DNA from: Streptomyces coeruleorubidus | GTDB lineage: Bacteria; Actinomycetota; Actinomycetes; Streptomycetales; Streptomycetaceae | NCBI RefSeq assembly: GCF_028885415.1 | Contig: NZ_CP118527.1 | Span: 7,564,001-7,628,000 of the forward strand | Length of the DNA: 64,000 nt | Direction: 5' to 3' | In this document: in pieces, positions 15,479 to 24,700 of the stretch | Layout: each line of letters begins with the position of its first letter | How positions within the stretch are numbered: the first letter of the stretch is position 1 | The notes under the pieces: generated by a model | The model's database searches: none | The model's input: the letters and a program-made list of their open reading frames with translations, nothing else | Told to the model about the DNA's origin: nothing | Position numbers and translations under genes: made by a program

Positions 15479-17739
15479 CCGCCACCCGGCAGGGCACACC
15501 CCTGTACCGCGACCCCACCGCCCCGGTCGACGCCCGCGTCCGTGACCTGCTCTCCCGTATGACCCTGCGCGAGAAGACCGGCCAGCTCAACCAGCGGATG
15601 TACGGCTGGGACGCCTACCGCCGCACCCCCGACGGCGGCTTCGAGCTCACCGACGCCCTGTACGCCGAGACCGAGCGCTTCGCCGGACTCGGCGCGCTGT
15701 ACGGACTGCTGCGCGCCGACGCCTGGTCCGGCGTCGACCACGCCACCGGATCCGGCGTCTCGGACGGCGCCGAACTGGCCCACCTCGTCCAGCGTCACGT
15801 CGTCGAGCGCAGCCGGCTCGGCATCCCGGCCCTGTTCGTCGAGGAGGTGCCGCACGGCCACATGGCACTCGACGGCACCGTCCTGCCCGTCAACCTGGCC
15901 GTCGGCGCCGGCTGGGACCCCGGGCTGTACGAGCGGGCCGCCGCCCACGCCGCAGCCGAACTGCGCGCCCGGGGCGGCCACGTCGCCCTGGTCTCGGCCC
16001 TGGACATCGCCCGGGACCCGCGCTGGGGGCGGACCGAGGAGTGCTTCGGTGAGGACCCGTACCTGGCCGCACGGCTGACGGAGGCGTTGGTGCGCGGCAT
16101 GCAGGGCGCACCGGCCGAGTACTTCCCCGCCGACAAGGCCCCCGTCGTCCTCAAGCACTTCGCCGGGCAGGGCGCGACCGTCGGCGGCCGCAACTCCGCC
16201 GAGTCCGAGCTCGGACTCCGGGAACTCCATGAGATCCACCTGCCCGCCGCCCGTGCCGGGATCCGCGCCGGGGCCGCCGCCGTCATGGCCGCGTACAACG
16301 AGGTGGACGGCGTGCCCTGCTCGGGGAACCGCGCCCTGCTCCACGACCTGCTCCGCGAACGCTGGGGTTTCCAGGGACTGGTCATGGCGGACGGACTGGC
16401 CGTGGACCGGCTGGCCCGGATCACCGGGGACAAGGTCTCCGCAGGAGCCCTCGCGCTCGGCTCCGGTGTGGATCTGAGCCTGTGGGACGAGGGCTTCACG
16501 CAGCTGGAGGCGGCCGCCGAGCGGGGGCTGGTGAGTGAGGCGGCTCTCGACGAGGCCACAGCGCGCGTCCTGCGGTTGAAATTCCGCCTGGGACTGTTCG
16601 AACAGCCCTACCGCACCTGCCCGTTGCCGCCCCCGGCCGTCGGACGCGACCTGAGCACCGCCCTCGCCCGCGCCGCCGTCACCCTCCTCCGCAACGACCA
16701 CGGCGTGCTGCCCCTGTCCCCGGCGACCGTCTCCCGTATCGCCGTCCTGGGCCCGCACTCCGACACCGTCGCCCACCAACTGGGCGACTACACCGCCCCG
16801 CAACGGCCCGGCACCGGAACCAGCGTCCTCGACGGGCTGCGGAAGCTCGCCCCGGCCGGCATCGACATACGCCACGCCCGGGGCTGCGCCCTCACCGGCG
16901 GCGACCTGTCGGGCCTCCCCGAGGCGATCGCCCAGGCCGCCGCATCCGATGTCGCCGTGCTGGTGCTGGGCGGCAGCAGCGCGCGCTCCACCGGGACCGA
17001 GTTCGACGCCAACGGGGCCGCACGCACCGCCGTGTCCGAGATGACCTGCGGCGAGGGCGTCGATCTGGCCGGACTGCGGCTGGGCGACGCGCAGTACGCG
17101 CTCCTGGACGCCGTGGTCGCGACGGGGACACCGACAGCGGTCGTGTTGATCCAGGGCCGCCCGCACGTCGTGCCCGACACGGCGGCCGCGCTGCTCACCG
17201 CCTGGTACCCCGGCCCGTGGGGCGGTGAGGCGATCGCCGAAGTGCTGCTCGGCCTCGCCGAGCCCGCAGGCCGCCTGCCGGTCTCCGTGCCCCGCTCAGC
17301 GGCCCAGCTCCCCGTCTACTACAACCACAAGGACACCGAGTACGGCGGCTACGTGGACGACAGCGCCGAGCCGCTGCACTCCTTCGGGCACGGACTGTCG
17401 TACACGACCTTCGCGTACGGCCCGCCGCGGCTGTCAGAGCACACCGTCGAGGCCGACATCACCAACACGGGGCGTCGACACGGCCGTTCCGTCGCCCAGC
17501 TCTACCTCCGCCGGCTGCGGACCCCCGTCTGGCCGCGCACGCTGGAACTGCACGGTTTCCAGGCTGTCGACCTGGCGCCGGGCGAGACCCGCACCGTCGC
17601 GTTCCCGCTCGGCGCCGGCCTCGGTAGCGCCGTTCCGCCCGGCACGGTGGTCGAGTTCCGCGTCGCCGCGTCCGCGCGGGCCGCCCTGACCGCCGTACCG
17701 ACTCAGAGCTTCACGGCCCCCGAGGAAACCCCCTTGTAG
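15475..17739 (+). CDS. glycoside hydrolase family 3 beta-glycosidase
   Basis: A 754-residue, probably cytoplasmic, three-domain GH3 enzyme. The N-terminal (alpha/beta)8 domain has LALGSGVDLSLW and the nucleophile D306 in QGLVMADGLAVD. The GH3 C-terminal domain follows (LLRNDHGVLPLSP, AVLVLGGSSARS), then a fibronectin III-like domain near residues 660-745 (LHGFQAVDLAPGETRTVAF). Most GH3 enzymes have SDW/SDY at the nucleophile; here it is ADG, so sugar specificity (Glc, Xyl, GlcNAc) cannot be read off. GTG 15475 overlaps the kinase stop (GTGA), so translation is coupled. The 3' end overlaps the convergent permease gene by 37 bases. Confidence 0.88.
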   Translation: MTATRQGTPLYRDPTAPVDARVRDLLSRMTLREKTGQLNQRMYGWDAYRRTPDGGFELTDALYAETERFAGLGALYGLLRADAWSGVDHATGSGVSDGAELAHLVQRHVVERSRLGIPALFVEEVPHGHMALDGTVLPVNLAVGAGWDPGLYERAAAHAAAELRARGGHVALVSALDIARDPRWGRTEECFGEDPYLAARLTEALVRGMQGAPAEYFPADKAPVVLKHFAGQGATVGGRNSAESELGLRELHEIHLPAARAGIRAGAAAVMAAYNEVDGVPCSGNRALLHDLLRERWGFQGLVMADGLAVDRLARITGDKVSAGALALGSGVDLSLWDEGFTQLEAAAERGLVSEAALDEATARVLRLKFRLGLFEQPYRTCPLPPPAVGRDLSTALARAAVTLLRNDHGVLPLSPATVSRIAVLGPHSDTVAHQLGDYTAPQRPGTGTSVLDGLRKLAPAGIDIRHARGCALTGGDLSGLPEAIAQAAASDVAVLVLGGSSARSTGTEFDANGAARTAVSEMTCGEGVDLAGLRLGDAQYALLDAVVATGTPTAVVLIQGRPHVVPDTAAALLTAWYPGPWGGEAIAEVLLGLAEPAGRLPVSVPRSAAQLPVYYNHKDTEYGGYVDDSAEPLHSFGHGLSYTTFAYGPPRLSEHTVEADITNTGRRHGRSVAQLYLRRLRTPVWPRTLELHGFQAVDLAPGETRTVAFPLGAGLGSAVPPGTVVEFRVAASARAALTAVPTQSFTAPEETPL

Positions 17740-18581
17740 AACCACCGCTGGGTGATGACGAACAGCACCAGCACCGGAATCACGGAGATCACCGAGCCCG
17801 CCATCACCATCCGCTGGTCGTAGCCGAAGGACGAGGTCTGCAGCCTCGCCAGGCCCAGCGTCAGGGTGAAGTGGTCCTCGGTGCGCAGCACGATCAGCGG
17901 CCACAGGAAGTCGTCCCAGGCGCTGATGAAGGTGTTGATGGTGACGACGAGGAGCGCGCCGTAGGCGGACGGGAGATACAGGTACCGGAAGCGTTTCCAC
18001 TCGCCCGCCCCGTCCAGCATCGCCGCGTCCTCGATCTCGCGGGGGACGGCGAGGAACGCGGCCCGCATGATGAGCACGTTGATCGCGGCGACGAAGCCGG
18101 GCAGCCAGACGCCGACCAGGTTGTCGACCAGGCCCATGTCCCGGACGCTGAGGAACAGCGACACCATGATCGACTCGAAGGGGAACATCATGGACGCCAG
18201 CAGCACCACCCAGACCAGCTTGCGGCCCTTCCAGCCGGGTTTGGACAGCATGTAGCCGGCCATGGTGGAGAAGACGAGCTGGCTGGTGATGGACAGCAGG
18301 GCGACGAACACGCTGTTCCTGATGTACGTCCACACCGGCACCTGGTCGAAGACCTCGCGGTACGCCCGCAGCGACGGGTGACGGGGGATCAGGGAGGCGC
18401 CCGCGCCGAAGACGTCCTCGCCCGCGCCCTTGAGGGACGACAGCAGCTGCCACAGCAGCGGGCCGACGGTGATGAAGAGGACGAACACCAGCAGCAGGTA
18501 GCGGACGACCAGTTCGCGCGGGCGGCCGTAGTCGCGCCAGCGGGGCATCAGACGGCGGCGCTTGTCGACGGCGGTCGTCAT
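17703..18581 (-). CDS. carbohydrate ABC transporter permease (MalG type)
   Basis: A 292-residue CUT1-family inner permease with six membrane segments, starting at LVVRYLLLVFVLFITVGPLLWQLL. The cytoplasmic EAA loop is present as EIEDAAMLDGAGEWKRFRYLYLP, which contacts the shared ATPase. The C-terminus FYKGVSSGAVKL is typical of MalG-like subunits. It is last of three genes (binding protein, MalF type, MalG type), each overlapping the next by 4 bases. No ATPase is encoded nearby; Streptomyces CUT1 importers commonly share the MsiK ATPase. Its last 37 bases overlap the convergent GH3 gene. Confidence 0.92.
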   Translation of the reverse strand: MTTAVDKRRRLMPRWRDYGRPRELVVRYLLLVFVLFITVGPLLWQLLSSLKGAGEDVFGAGASLIPRHPSLRAYREVFDQVPVWTYIRNSVFVALLSITSQLVFSTMAGYMLSKPGWKGRKLVWVVLLASMMFPFESIMVSLFLSVRDMGLVDNLVGVWLPGFVAAINVLIMRAAFLAVPREIEDAAMLDGAGEWKRFRYLYLPSAYGALLVVTINTFISAWDDFLWPLIVLRTEDHFTLTLGLARLQTSSFGYDQRMVMAGSVISVIPVLVLFVITQRWFYKGVSSGAVKL

Positions 18582-19621
18582 GCCTCGTCCTCCTTCGTCA
18601 GGCGCTGGGCGAGCAGCGTGAGGCCAAGGGTGAGTGCGAACAGGGCGACGCTGACGGCCGCGCCGTAGCCGGCGTTGCCGGTGAGCGGGTCGAGGCCGAC
18701 GTCGCGGATGTAGAAGGGCAGCGTGCGGTCGGCGCCGCCGGGGCCGCCGGTGGCACCGCCGAGCATGTAGATCTCGGTGAAGACCCGTAGCGAGCCGATG
18801 CCGGTCAGGGTGCCGACCAGCATCATCGACTGGCGGACGCCGGGCACGGTCACGTGCCAGAAGCGGCGCACGACGCCCGCCCCGTCCACGGCCGCCGCCT
18901 CGTGCAGTTCCCTGGGGACGTTCCCGAGGGCGGCCAGGTAGAAGATCATGTACCAGCCGAGGCCCTTCCACAGCGTCAGGCCCATCGCCGACAGCAGGAT
19001 CAGCCACGAGTCGGACAGGAACGGGATGGCCTCGCGGATGAGGTGGGCCTTCTGGAGCCAGGTGTTGACCAGTCCCTGGTCGCTCAGCAGCCACTGCCAG
19101 CTCAGGCCGACGACCACGCTGGAGGCCAGGACCGGCGTGTAGAACGCCGAGCGGAAGAAGCCGATGCCCGGCAGGTTCTTCTCCACGAGGATCGCGAGCA
19201 GCAGCGGCAGCAGCACCATCAGCGGGACCACGAACAGCGCGTACAGCAGGCTGTTGCGGGTCGCCAGCCAGAAGTCCGGATCGCTCAGCATCCGGCGGTA
19301 GTTCTCCAGCCCGACGACGTCGTACGCCCCGCCGAGCGGCTTGGCGTCGGTGAAGGAGACGACGACCGTGTTGAGGAACGGGAAGACCCCGAACACGGTC
19401 GCGCCGACGACCGCCGGGGTCATCCACAGCCAGGGCAGCCACCAGCGGCGGTACAGCGCCGCGCCCCCCGCGTCGGCGCTCGGGCCGGGCGTGACGAAGC
19501 GGAGGGCGCGGCGCAGGGGCCCCGGCGGGTGGGGCGAGGCGGAAGCGCCGGGGCGTCGGGCGCCCGCACCCGGGGGAGCGGGGACGGGCGCCTTGTGGAC
19601 GGTCGGTTGGGTCATCCTCAA
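18578..19621 (-). CDS. carbohydrate ABC transporter permease (MalF type)
   Basis: A 347-residue CUT1 permease. About 60 polar, Pro/Ala-rich residues precede the first membrane segment (WWLPWLWMTPAVVGATVFGVFPFLN). The EAA loop is ELHEAAAVDGAGVVRRFWHVTVPGV. The protein forms the channel with the MalG-type subunit downstream (4-base overlap) and takes substrate from the binding protein encoded upstream (also a 4-base overlap). The substrate is inferred from the surrounding glycosidases to be an oligosaccharide from glycan breakdown. Confidence 0.92.
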   Translation of the reverse strand: MRMTQPTVHKAPVPAPPGAGARRPGASASPHPPGPLRRALRFVTPGPSADAGGAALYRRWWLPWLWMTPAVVGATVFGVFPFLNTVVVSFTDAKPLGGAYDVVGLENYRRMLSDPDFWLATRNSLLYALFVVPLMVLLPLLLAILVEKNLPGIGFFRSAFYTPVLASSVVVGLSWQWLLSDQGLVNTWLQKAHLIREAIPFLSDSWLILLSAMGLTLWKGLGWYMIFYLAALGNVPRELHEAAAVDGAGVVRRFWHVTVPGVRQSMMLVGTLTGIGSLRVFTEIYMLGGATGGPGGADRTLPFYIRDVGLDPLTGNAGYGAAVSVALFALTLGLTLLAQRLTKEDEA

Positions 19622-20991
19622 CTGCCCTGCTCGATCAGCTGGTTCGCCTTGGACTGCGCCTCCTTCAGAGCGTCCTCGGCGCTCTTCTTGCCCTGCATGG
19701 CCAGCTGGATCTGGGCCGAGATGGCGTTCAGCTCGCCGGGCGTCAGCGCGATCTCGTCGGCCGTGGCGGTCTTGCGGTCACTGGCTACGATCTTGCGGGC
19801 CTCGGCGAAGGGATCGTCGCCCTTGACCGACTGGAAGAACGGGTCGTTCAGGGAGGCCGTGGTCGACGGGAAGATGACGACGTTCGGGTCCTTGGCCCAC
19901 TCCAGCTGGTTCTCGGCGTTCGTCAGGAACTGCGCGAAGGCCAGCGCAGTCGAGGCGTTCTTGCTGGTGGACGCGGTACCGATGTACTGCGGGGCGCCGA
20001 CGGTGTGGCCGAGGGCGTCCAGCATGTAGCGGGCGACACCGGTCTTCTTGTAGACGCTCGGGTTGTTCTGCTGGATGAACCGCAGGAAGTTGGGGTTGGT
20101 GGGGCCGTAGACCAGCTTGCCCTGGCCGTAGACGTTGGCCGGGTCCTGCGTGGAGGACAGCGAGTCCCTCGGCATGCCGCCGGCCTTGTAGAGCTTCGTC
20201 ATGGCCTCGACCCACCGGGCCGTCTTCGGGTCGTCGGCGAAGGTGAACTTCTTGCCGTCCTCGGACAGGATCTTGACGCCCATCTGCTGCCAGTCGGCGG
20301 GGATGCGCAGCTGCGGGTTGGCGAGGAACGCGTAGTACTCGCCGCCGGAGACCTTGGCTATCTTCTCCGCGTCGTCGAACAGGCCGAGCACGGTCGTCGG
20401 AGGTTTCGCCGGGTCCAGGCCCGCCTTCTCCATCAGGTCGGTGTTGAAGGTCTGCACGATGCCGCCGGAGTACCAGGGCAGCACGCTGTGCACCTTCTTG
20501 CCGTCCGCGTCGGCGTACACGCTCGACTTCCACAGCGCGGGCACGAACGGCTTGCCCGCGTCCGGTGCCTTGTCGTCCAGGTTCAGCAGGTAGCCGTTCT
20601 TCGTCAGCGCCACCGCCGTGTTGACGTTGATGTTCACCACGTCCGGCAGCGTGCAGCCCTGCGCGTCGGCGACCAGGCGCTGGGTGAAGGTGGCGTCGCC
20701 CGGGTCGTCGATCCAGTTGACCTTGGTGCCGGGGTGGGCCTGCTCGAAGGCGTCGATGACGCCGTTGAAGTACTTCCCGAAGTCCTTCTTCAGGTTGGTG
20801 GTCTGGAAAGTGATCTTTCCCTTGACTTCGCCGGAGAGCTTGCCGGAGCCGACGTTGCCCTTGTCGACCTTGCAGCCGCCGGCCGTGGCGTCGCCGCCGT
20901 CGGAGCCGCCGCCGGACAGGCCGCAGCCGGCGGCCGTCAGCGTCAGGACGACCAGACAGGTCAGGGATCCGGTGAGTCTTCTTGCGCGCAT
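19618..20991 (-). CDS. extracellular solute-binding lipoprotein of sugar ABC importer
   Basis: A 457-residue CUT1 (family 1) solute-binding protein. The signal peptide ends in a lipobox, TLTAAGC, so the protein is anchored outside the membrane by an acylated Cys. Mature motifs such as KITFQTTN, FNGVIDAFEQAHPGTKVNWID and LPDVVNINV are typical of oligosaccharide binders of this size. ATG 20991 is preceded by AGGAGGG, the strongest site nearby; a longer frame starting at 21015 is less likely. It is the first gene of the three-gene importer operon, with an AT-rich operator-like region directly upstream. Confidence 0.93.
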   Translation of the reverse strand: MRARRLTGSLTCLVVLTLTAAGCGLSGGGSDGGDATAGGCKVDKGNVGSGKLSGEVKGKITFQTTNLKKDFGKYFNGVIDAFEQAHPGTKVNWIDDPGDATFTQRLVADAQGCTLPDVVNINVNTAVALTKNGYLLNLDDKAPDAGKPFVPALWKSSVYADADGKKVHSVLPWYSGGIVQTFNTDLMEKAGLDPAKPPTTVLGLFDDAEKIAKVSGGEYYAFLANPQLRIPADWQQMGVKILSEDGKKFTFADDPKTARWVEAMTKLYKAGGMPRDSLSSTQDPANVYGQGKLVYGPTNPNFLRFIQQNNPSVYKKTGVARYMLDALGHTVGAPQYIGTASTSKNASTALAFAQFLTNAENQLEWAKDPNVVIFPSTTASLNDPFFQSVKGDDPFAEARKIVASDRKTATADEIALTPGELNAISAQIQLAMQGKKSAEDALKEAQSKANQLIEQGS

Positions 20992-21018
20992 TGCTGCCCT
21001 CCTGGGACCAGTCATGCT

Positions 21019-21051
21019 GGATCAAATCACCAAGTTGGACTTCGATTGATG
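21019..21051 (-). promoter_or_regulatory. candidate operator of the sugar importer operon
   Basis: The AT-rich patch has ATCAAATC at 21021-21028 and GATTGATG at 21044-21051, roughly inverted. On the minus strand it reads CAACTTGGTGATTTGATCC, which nearly matches CAACTTGGTGGTTCATCC at 26083-26100 upstream of the mannosidase gene. It lies 28-60 bases before the binding-protein start. Confidence 0.45.
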
Positions 21052-21118
21052 AAAAGGTGGACCAGAATTCATCGGAGGTCAATGGTTTGCCGTGTTGCTG
21101 TTCGGTTGCGTACGGCGA

Positions 21119-21790
21119 TCAGTGGCGGTGTTCGTGGTCCGGGTGGGAGGGGTCGCCGGGGTGTTCGTGGCCCTCGGCGTACACGACGTCCGCGCGGGCG
21201 CGGTCGAGCCAGGCGAAGAACGCGCGTCGGGCTGCGGCGTGGCGTAGTTCCCGCGTGATGGCGTTGCGGACGTGCTCGTAGGGCTGGATGTCCGAGGGGG
21301 TCGGTTCGTCGTAGGGATCGACGCCGCGGCGCAGGGCATCGGGGGTGAGGAAGCGGTCCCGGTTGCGGTCGTAGTAGTCCCGTACGGCCGTCTCCGGGAT
21401 GTGCTGCTCGCGTTCCAGGTCGGCGACCAGGGCTCGGGCGGCCGGGGAGTGGGCCAGGGCTGCCGCGACGATGCTGCCCAGGTCGGCGACGTCGGATTCG
21501 GGGACGGTGAGCAGGTGCATCGGCAGGACGTCGCGTGGTGGGTCGAGGCCTCGTTCCGCGCAGGCCCGGCGGGCGAGTTCGTCGGTGACGATGACCTGCG
21601 TTGCCCAGCGTCGTCGTTGGCGTTCTGCGCGGGCGGAGAGTGCCGCGGTGTGTTGTCGTGCGTGTGCGGCGGTGTTGTGGTTGCTCGCGCAGTTCCCCGC
21701 GCTCCTAAAGGCACTGGCGCTCAGGAAGGCTTCCACGTGCTGCTTGGGGATCGGGTCGCCATGGACGGTGGCCGCGTACTCCTCCGTCAT
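21119..21790 (-). CDS. parvulin/SurA-like helper protein coupled to the alpha-mannosidase
   Basis: A 223-residue protein with no signal peptide. After an N-terminal VHGDPIPKQHVEAFL, the helical part (RRWATQVIVTDELARRACAERGL ... IPETAVRDYYDRNRDRFL ... YEHVRNAITRELRHAAARRAFFAWLD) resembles the chaperone arms of PpiC/SurA-type peptidyl-prolyl isomerases, but I see no catalytic parvulin domain. The tail GHEHPGDPSHPDHEHRH is His-rich and may bind metal. ATG 21790 overlaps the GH38 stop (ATGA), so it is translationally coupled to a zinc-dependent mannosidase. Residues about 29-50 are encoded by what looks like a dispersed Streptomyces repeat. No function is assigned. Confidence 0.65.
   Translation of the reverse strand: MTEEYAATVHGDPIPKQHVEAFLSASAFRSAGNCASNHNTAAHARQHTAALSARAERQRRRWATQVIVTDELARRACAERGLDPPRDVLPMHLLTVPESDVADLGSIVAAALAHSPAARALVADLEREQHIPETAVRDYYDRNRDRFLTPDALRRGVDPYDEPTPSDIQPYEHVRNAITRELRHAAARRAFFAWLDRARADVVYAEGHEHPGDPSHPDHEHRH
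21671..21709 (-). repeat. dispersed Streptomyces repeat embedded in a coding sequence
   Basis: The minus strand holds AGCGCGGGGAACTGCGCGAG, followed by AACCAC. I recognise the core GCGCGGGGAACTGCGCGA from many intergenic places in Streptomyces genomes (from memory). Here it is translated in frame as RSAGNCASNHN within the parvulin-like protein. Codon use in this stretch, with ACA and AAC codons and little GC at third positions, is unlike the rest of the gene. Confidence 0.55.
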
Positions 21791-24700
21791 GGCCTCACCT
21801 CCAGCTCCACGGCCTTCGTGTAGGCCACACAGCCGTGCCAGGCCACCTTCGCCATCAGCCAGTACGAACCCGGTGGGATCGCGTCGCCGTCCACCTCGAT
21901 CGCGGGCTCCAGTTGCTCCCCGCCGGGCACTGTGAAGCCCTGGCAGCCCGGGGCGACGCCGGGCCAGGTGCCCCAGGAGGACACGGCCCACAGGGTGCCG
22001 TTGACGGGACCGAGGGTGGTGTTGCGCAGGGTCACGGGGACCCGTGCCCGCTCGCCCCGGCGCACGGACACCCGATCAACCCCCAGATCCGTCACCAGGG
22101 TCGGGCCCCTGTGCCCGCCCGGCACGTCCAGGGCCACCACGTCCTCGTACGTCTGGCCGCCGTAGGAGAGCCGGGCGGCGAGCCAGTGCCGGCCGGGGGC
22201 GGGGTCCGGCGGGGGTGTCACCGTGATGTCCGTGAGGGTGAAGCCGCCGGGGCCGAGGGTGTACGGCAGTTCGGCGGGCTCGGTGCTCCAGCCGGGCGGT
22301 ACCTCGAAGGCCACCGTGCCCGACACCGGCGCGTCGGTGAGCTCCGAGGAGACGCGGACGGTCGCGGTGACGGGGCCGTCGGCGGTGAGGGCGGTGGGGG
22401 AGAGGTACACGGCGACCGGCATGTTGCCGCGCGGGGCGGGGCCGGAGTTGTGCAGCCAGTAGCGGGTGGCGACGGGCTGGGCGGGCTCGTGGGCGGCGAT
22501 GCCGGGCCCGGCCGCCTGGTGGGGCGGCCGGGCGGGCGTGGCGAGGAGGGTGGCGACCTCGAAGCCGGTCAGGTCGACCTCGAGGCCGCCGGTCTCCCCC
22601 GGGGCGAGGGGCGCCCCGGGCCTCTCCAGGACGTCGGCGCGGGCGCCCGCCGCCCATGCCGACGGCCCGGCCACCCGTGCCCGTACCGGCCGGCCGTCGA
22701 CCTCGTGCACGCGGACGACGAGGCCCCGCCCCGGATCCACGGGTGCCTCGCTGCCCCGGGCCAGCGGGGAGCCGAGCGGCTTGAGCGCGTCGAGCAGCAC
22801 CTCGCCGGCGGGTTCCAGGCCGAGCAGGGTCGCCTGCCTCGGCAGAGCATCGGAGGACTGGGCACCGGAGGACTGTCGCAGCCGTGCCGTCAGCGGACGG
22901 TTGTACGCGTGCCCGGCCTGCGGCAGCCGCAGTTCGCGCCAGTCGCCCGGGCCCGCGACGACGGCGTACTCGAAGGTGTGCGACCAGCGCTGGAGCTGGA
23001 ACCCCGAGCCGTCGGGGGCGGTGCGGCGCGGTGGATCCACCCAGATCCCGGAGGGCCAGCCGGTGCAGGAGCGCATCAGGGACATGTAGAGGTCGCCGGA
23101 GGCGGTGACCACGCAGCCGGGCGTGCCGCGGTTGAGGACGGCGAAGCTGCGGCCGTCCCAGGCGTCACCCGGTGGCAGGGCCTCGCCGCCACCGGCGGCA
23201 GTGGCGCTCACCGTGAAGTCGTCCAGGTCGGCGACGATCGCGTCGACCGCCTTGGCGTCGTCCTCGGGGCGGGCGCCCGCCACCACCAGCAGCGGCAGGC
23301 GTTCCAGGTCGCGCAGATCGGCCCCGGGGATCCACTCCTCGCGCAGACAGGCGCGCGGCGCGATCCACACGGCGGCCACGCCCCGCTCGGACAGCTGGCG
23401 CTTCAGCTCCCGCCCGGCCGCCGGGTCCCAGCCGAGCGCCTCGGCGACCACGGCGTTGCGGTCGGGGCCGCCGACGGCGATCCGGAGGTCCGGGAGGTTG
23501 GAGTCGACCTCCAGGTCGCCATAGCGCGGGCCGCCCGCGATGGTCGAGGTCGCCGTGACCCCGGCGCGGACCAGGGCCGCGGCGAGCGGGGTGCCGAGGT
23601 CGCCCGCGATGTCCCAGTCGGGGTAGACGAGTTCGGCGACGCCGATCGAGCGGTGCCCGAGGAGCACGCCGGAGTCGTCGTGGACGGCGACGCGGGCGGT
23701 GGAGCCGAGACCGAACCAGGTGTTGGCCGGGTTGTCCAGCGTCCAGGGGAACCGTTCGCTGTCCACCTCGACGAAGCCGAACCCGCGCCCGATCACCGCG
23801 TCCGCCACCTCGTGCACCGGCAGCCCGCCCAGGACGTCCGAGGGCCAGCGCACCCGGATCAGCCGGTCGGCGCCGTCGTACCCGTCGACGGTCGTGGTGA
23901 CGTCGAGCCGGTCGACGCCCTGCCACAGGGTGAGCCGCTGGGTGCAGCGGAAGAGGCCGAGGTCGGCGGTGACGGTGATGCGGGAACCGGCGGGGGAGTG
24001 CTCGACGCGTACCTCGGCGGTCACGTCCCGGCCGCGGGCCGCGGTCGTGCCGGTCGGGGTGAGGTGCCAGGGGCCCTCGCCGAAGCGCGGATGCCTCGGG
24101 TACTCCTCCTGGACGACGATCTCGTTGCCGATGTCACCGGGGCGCAGCAGCTCCCGGCCGCCCTCGGTCAGTGCGCGCAGACTGCTGACGCCACCGCCGC
24201 GTGCCGGGTCGACCGTCACCTCGTAGAACTCGTTGCGGATGGTGAGGCCCTCGCCGGGCGCCCAGCCGGGGACGGACCCCTCGGCGAGCGGGAGCGCCGT
24301 GAGGCCCATGCCGGGCACCTCCGGGACGACGACATGGAGCCGGCCGTCCTCGCGGACCGCGGGGAGCCCCCGGGGTACGAGACCCGGGTCGTCGACCGTC
24401 AGCACGTCACGGCGCTCCCAGGTCGCGGAGTTGAACACGACCAGGTCGGGGCCGTCGCCCGGAGCGACCTGGTCGGCCAGGGCCTGGGTCGCGTCGGCGT
24501 GCACGCTCACGGCCAGATCGTGCAGCTCCCGCCAGCCGGTCATCAGGTCGATGTAGACCTGGTCCGACTCCGAGCCGGTGATGGCGTCGTGGTGGGCGCC
24601 GTAGACGAGTTGCCGCCAGGCCTTGTCCAGGGCCGCGTCCGGATAGGGGCGGCCGGTGACGAGGGAGGCGAGCGTCGCCCAGGCCTCGGCGTCGGCGAGG

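Noticed and set aside
13955..15499. A 514-residue minus-strand protein opposite the kinase
   Set aside because: It is a shadow frame made of Pro/Arg/Gly strings mirroring the tandem repeat. The plus strand has clear kinase motifs and a coupled downstream gene.
20990..21015. DasR (dre) site near the importer start
   Set aside because: GACTGGTCCCAG is only a half match to the ACTGGTCTAGACCA consensus and overlaps the ribosome binding site. The ATTGA-type sites are better supported.
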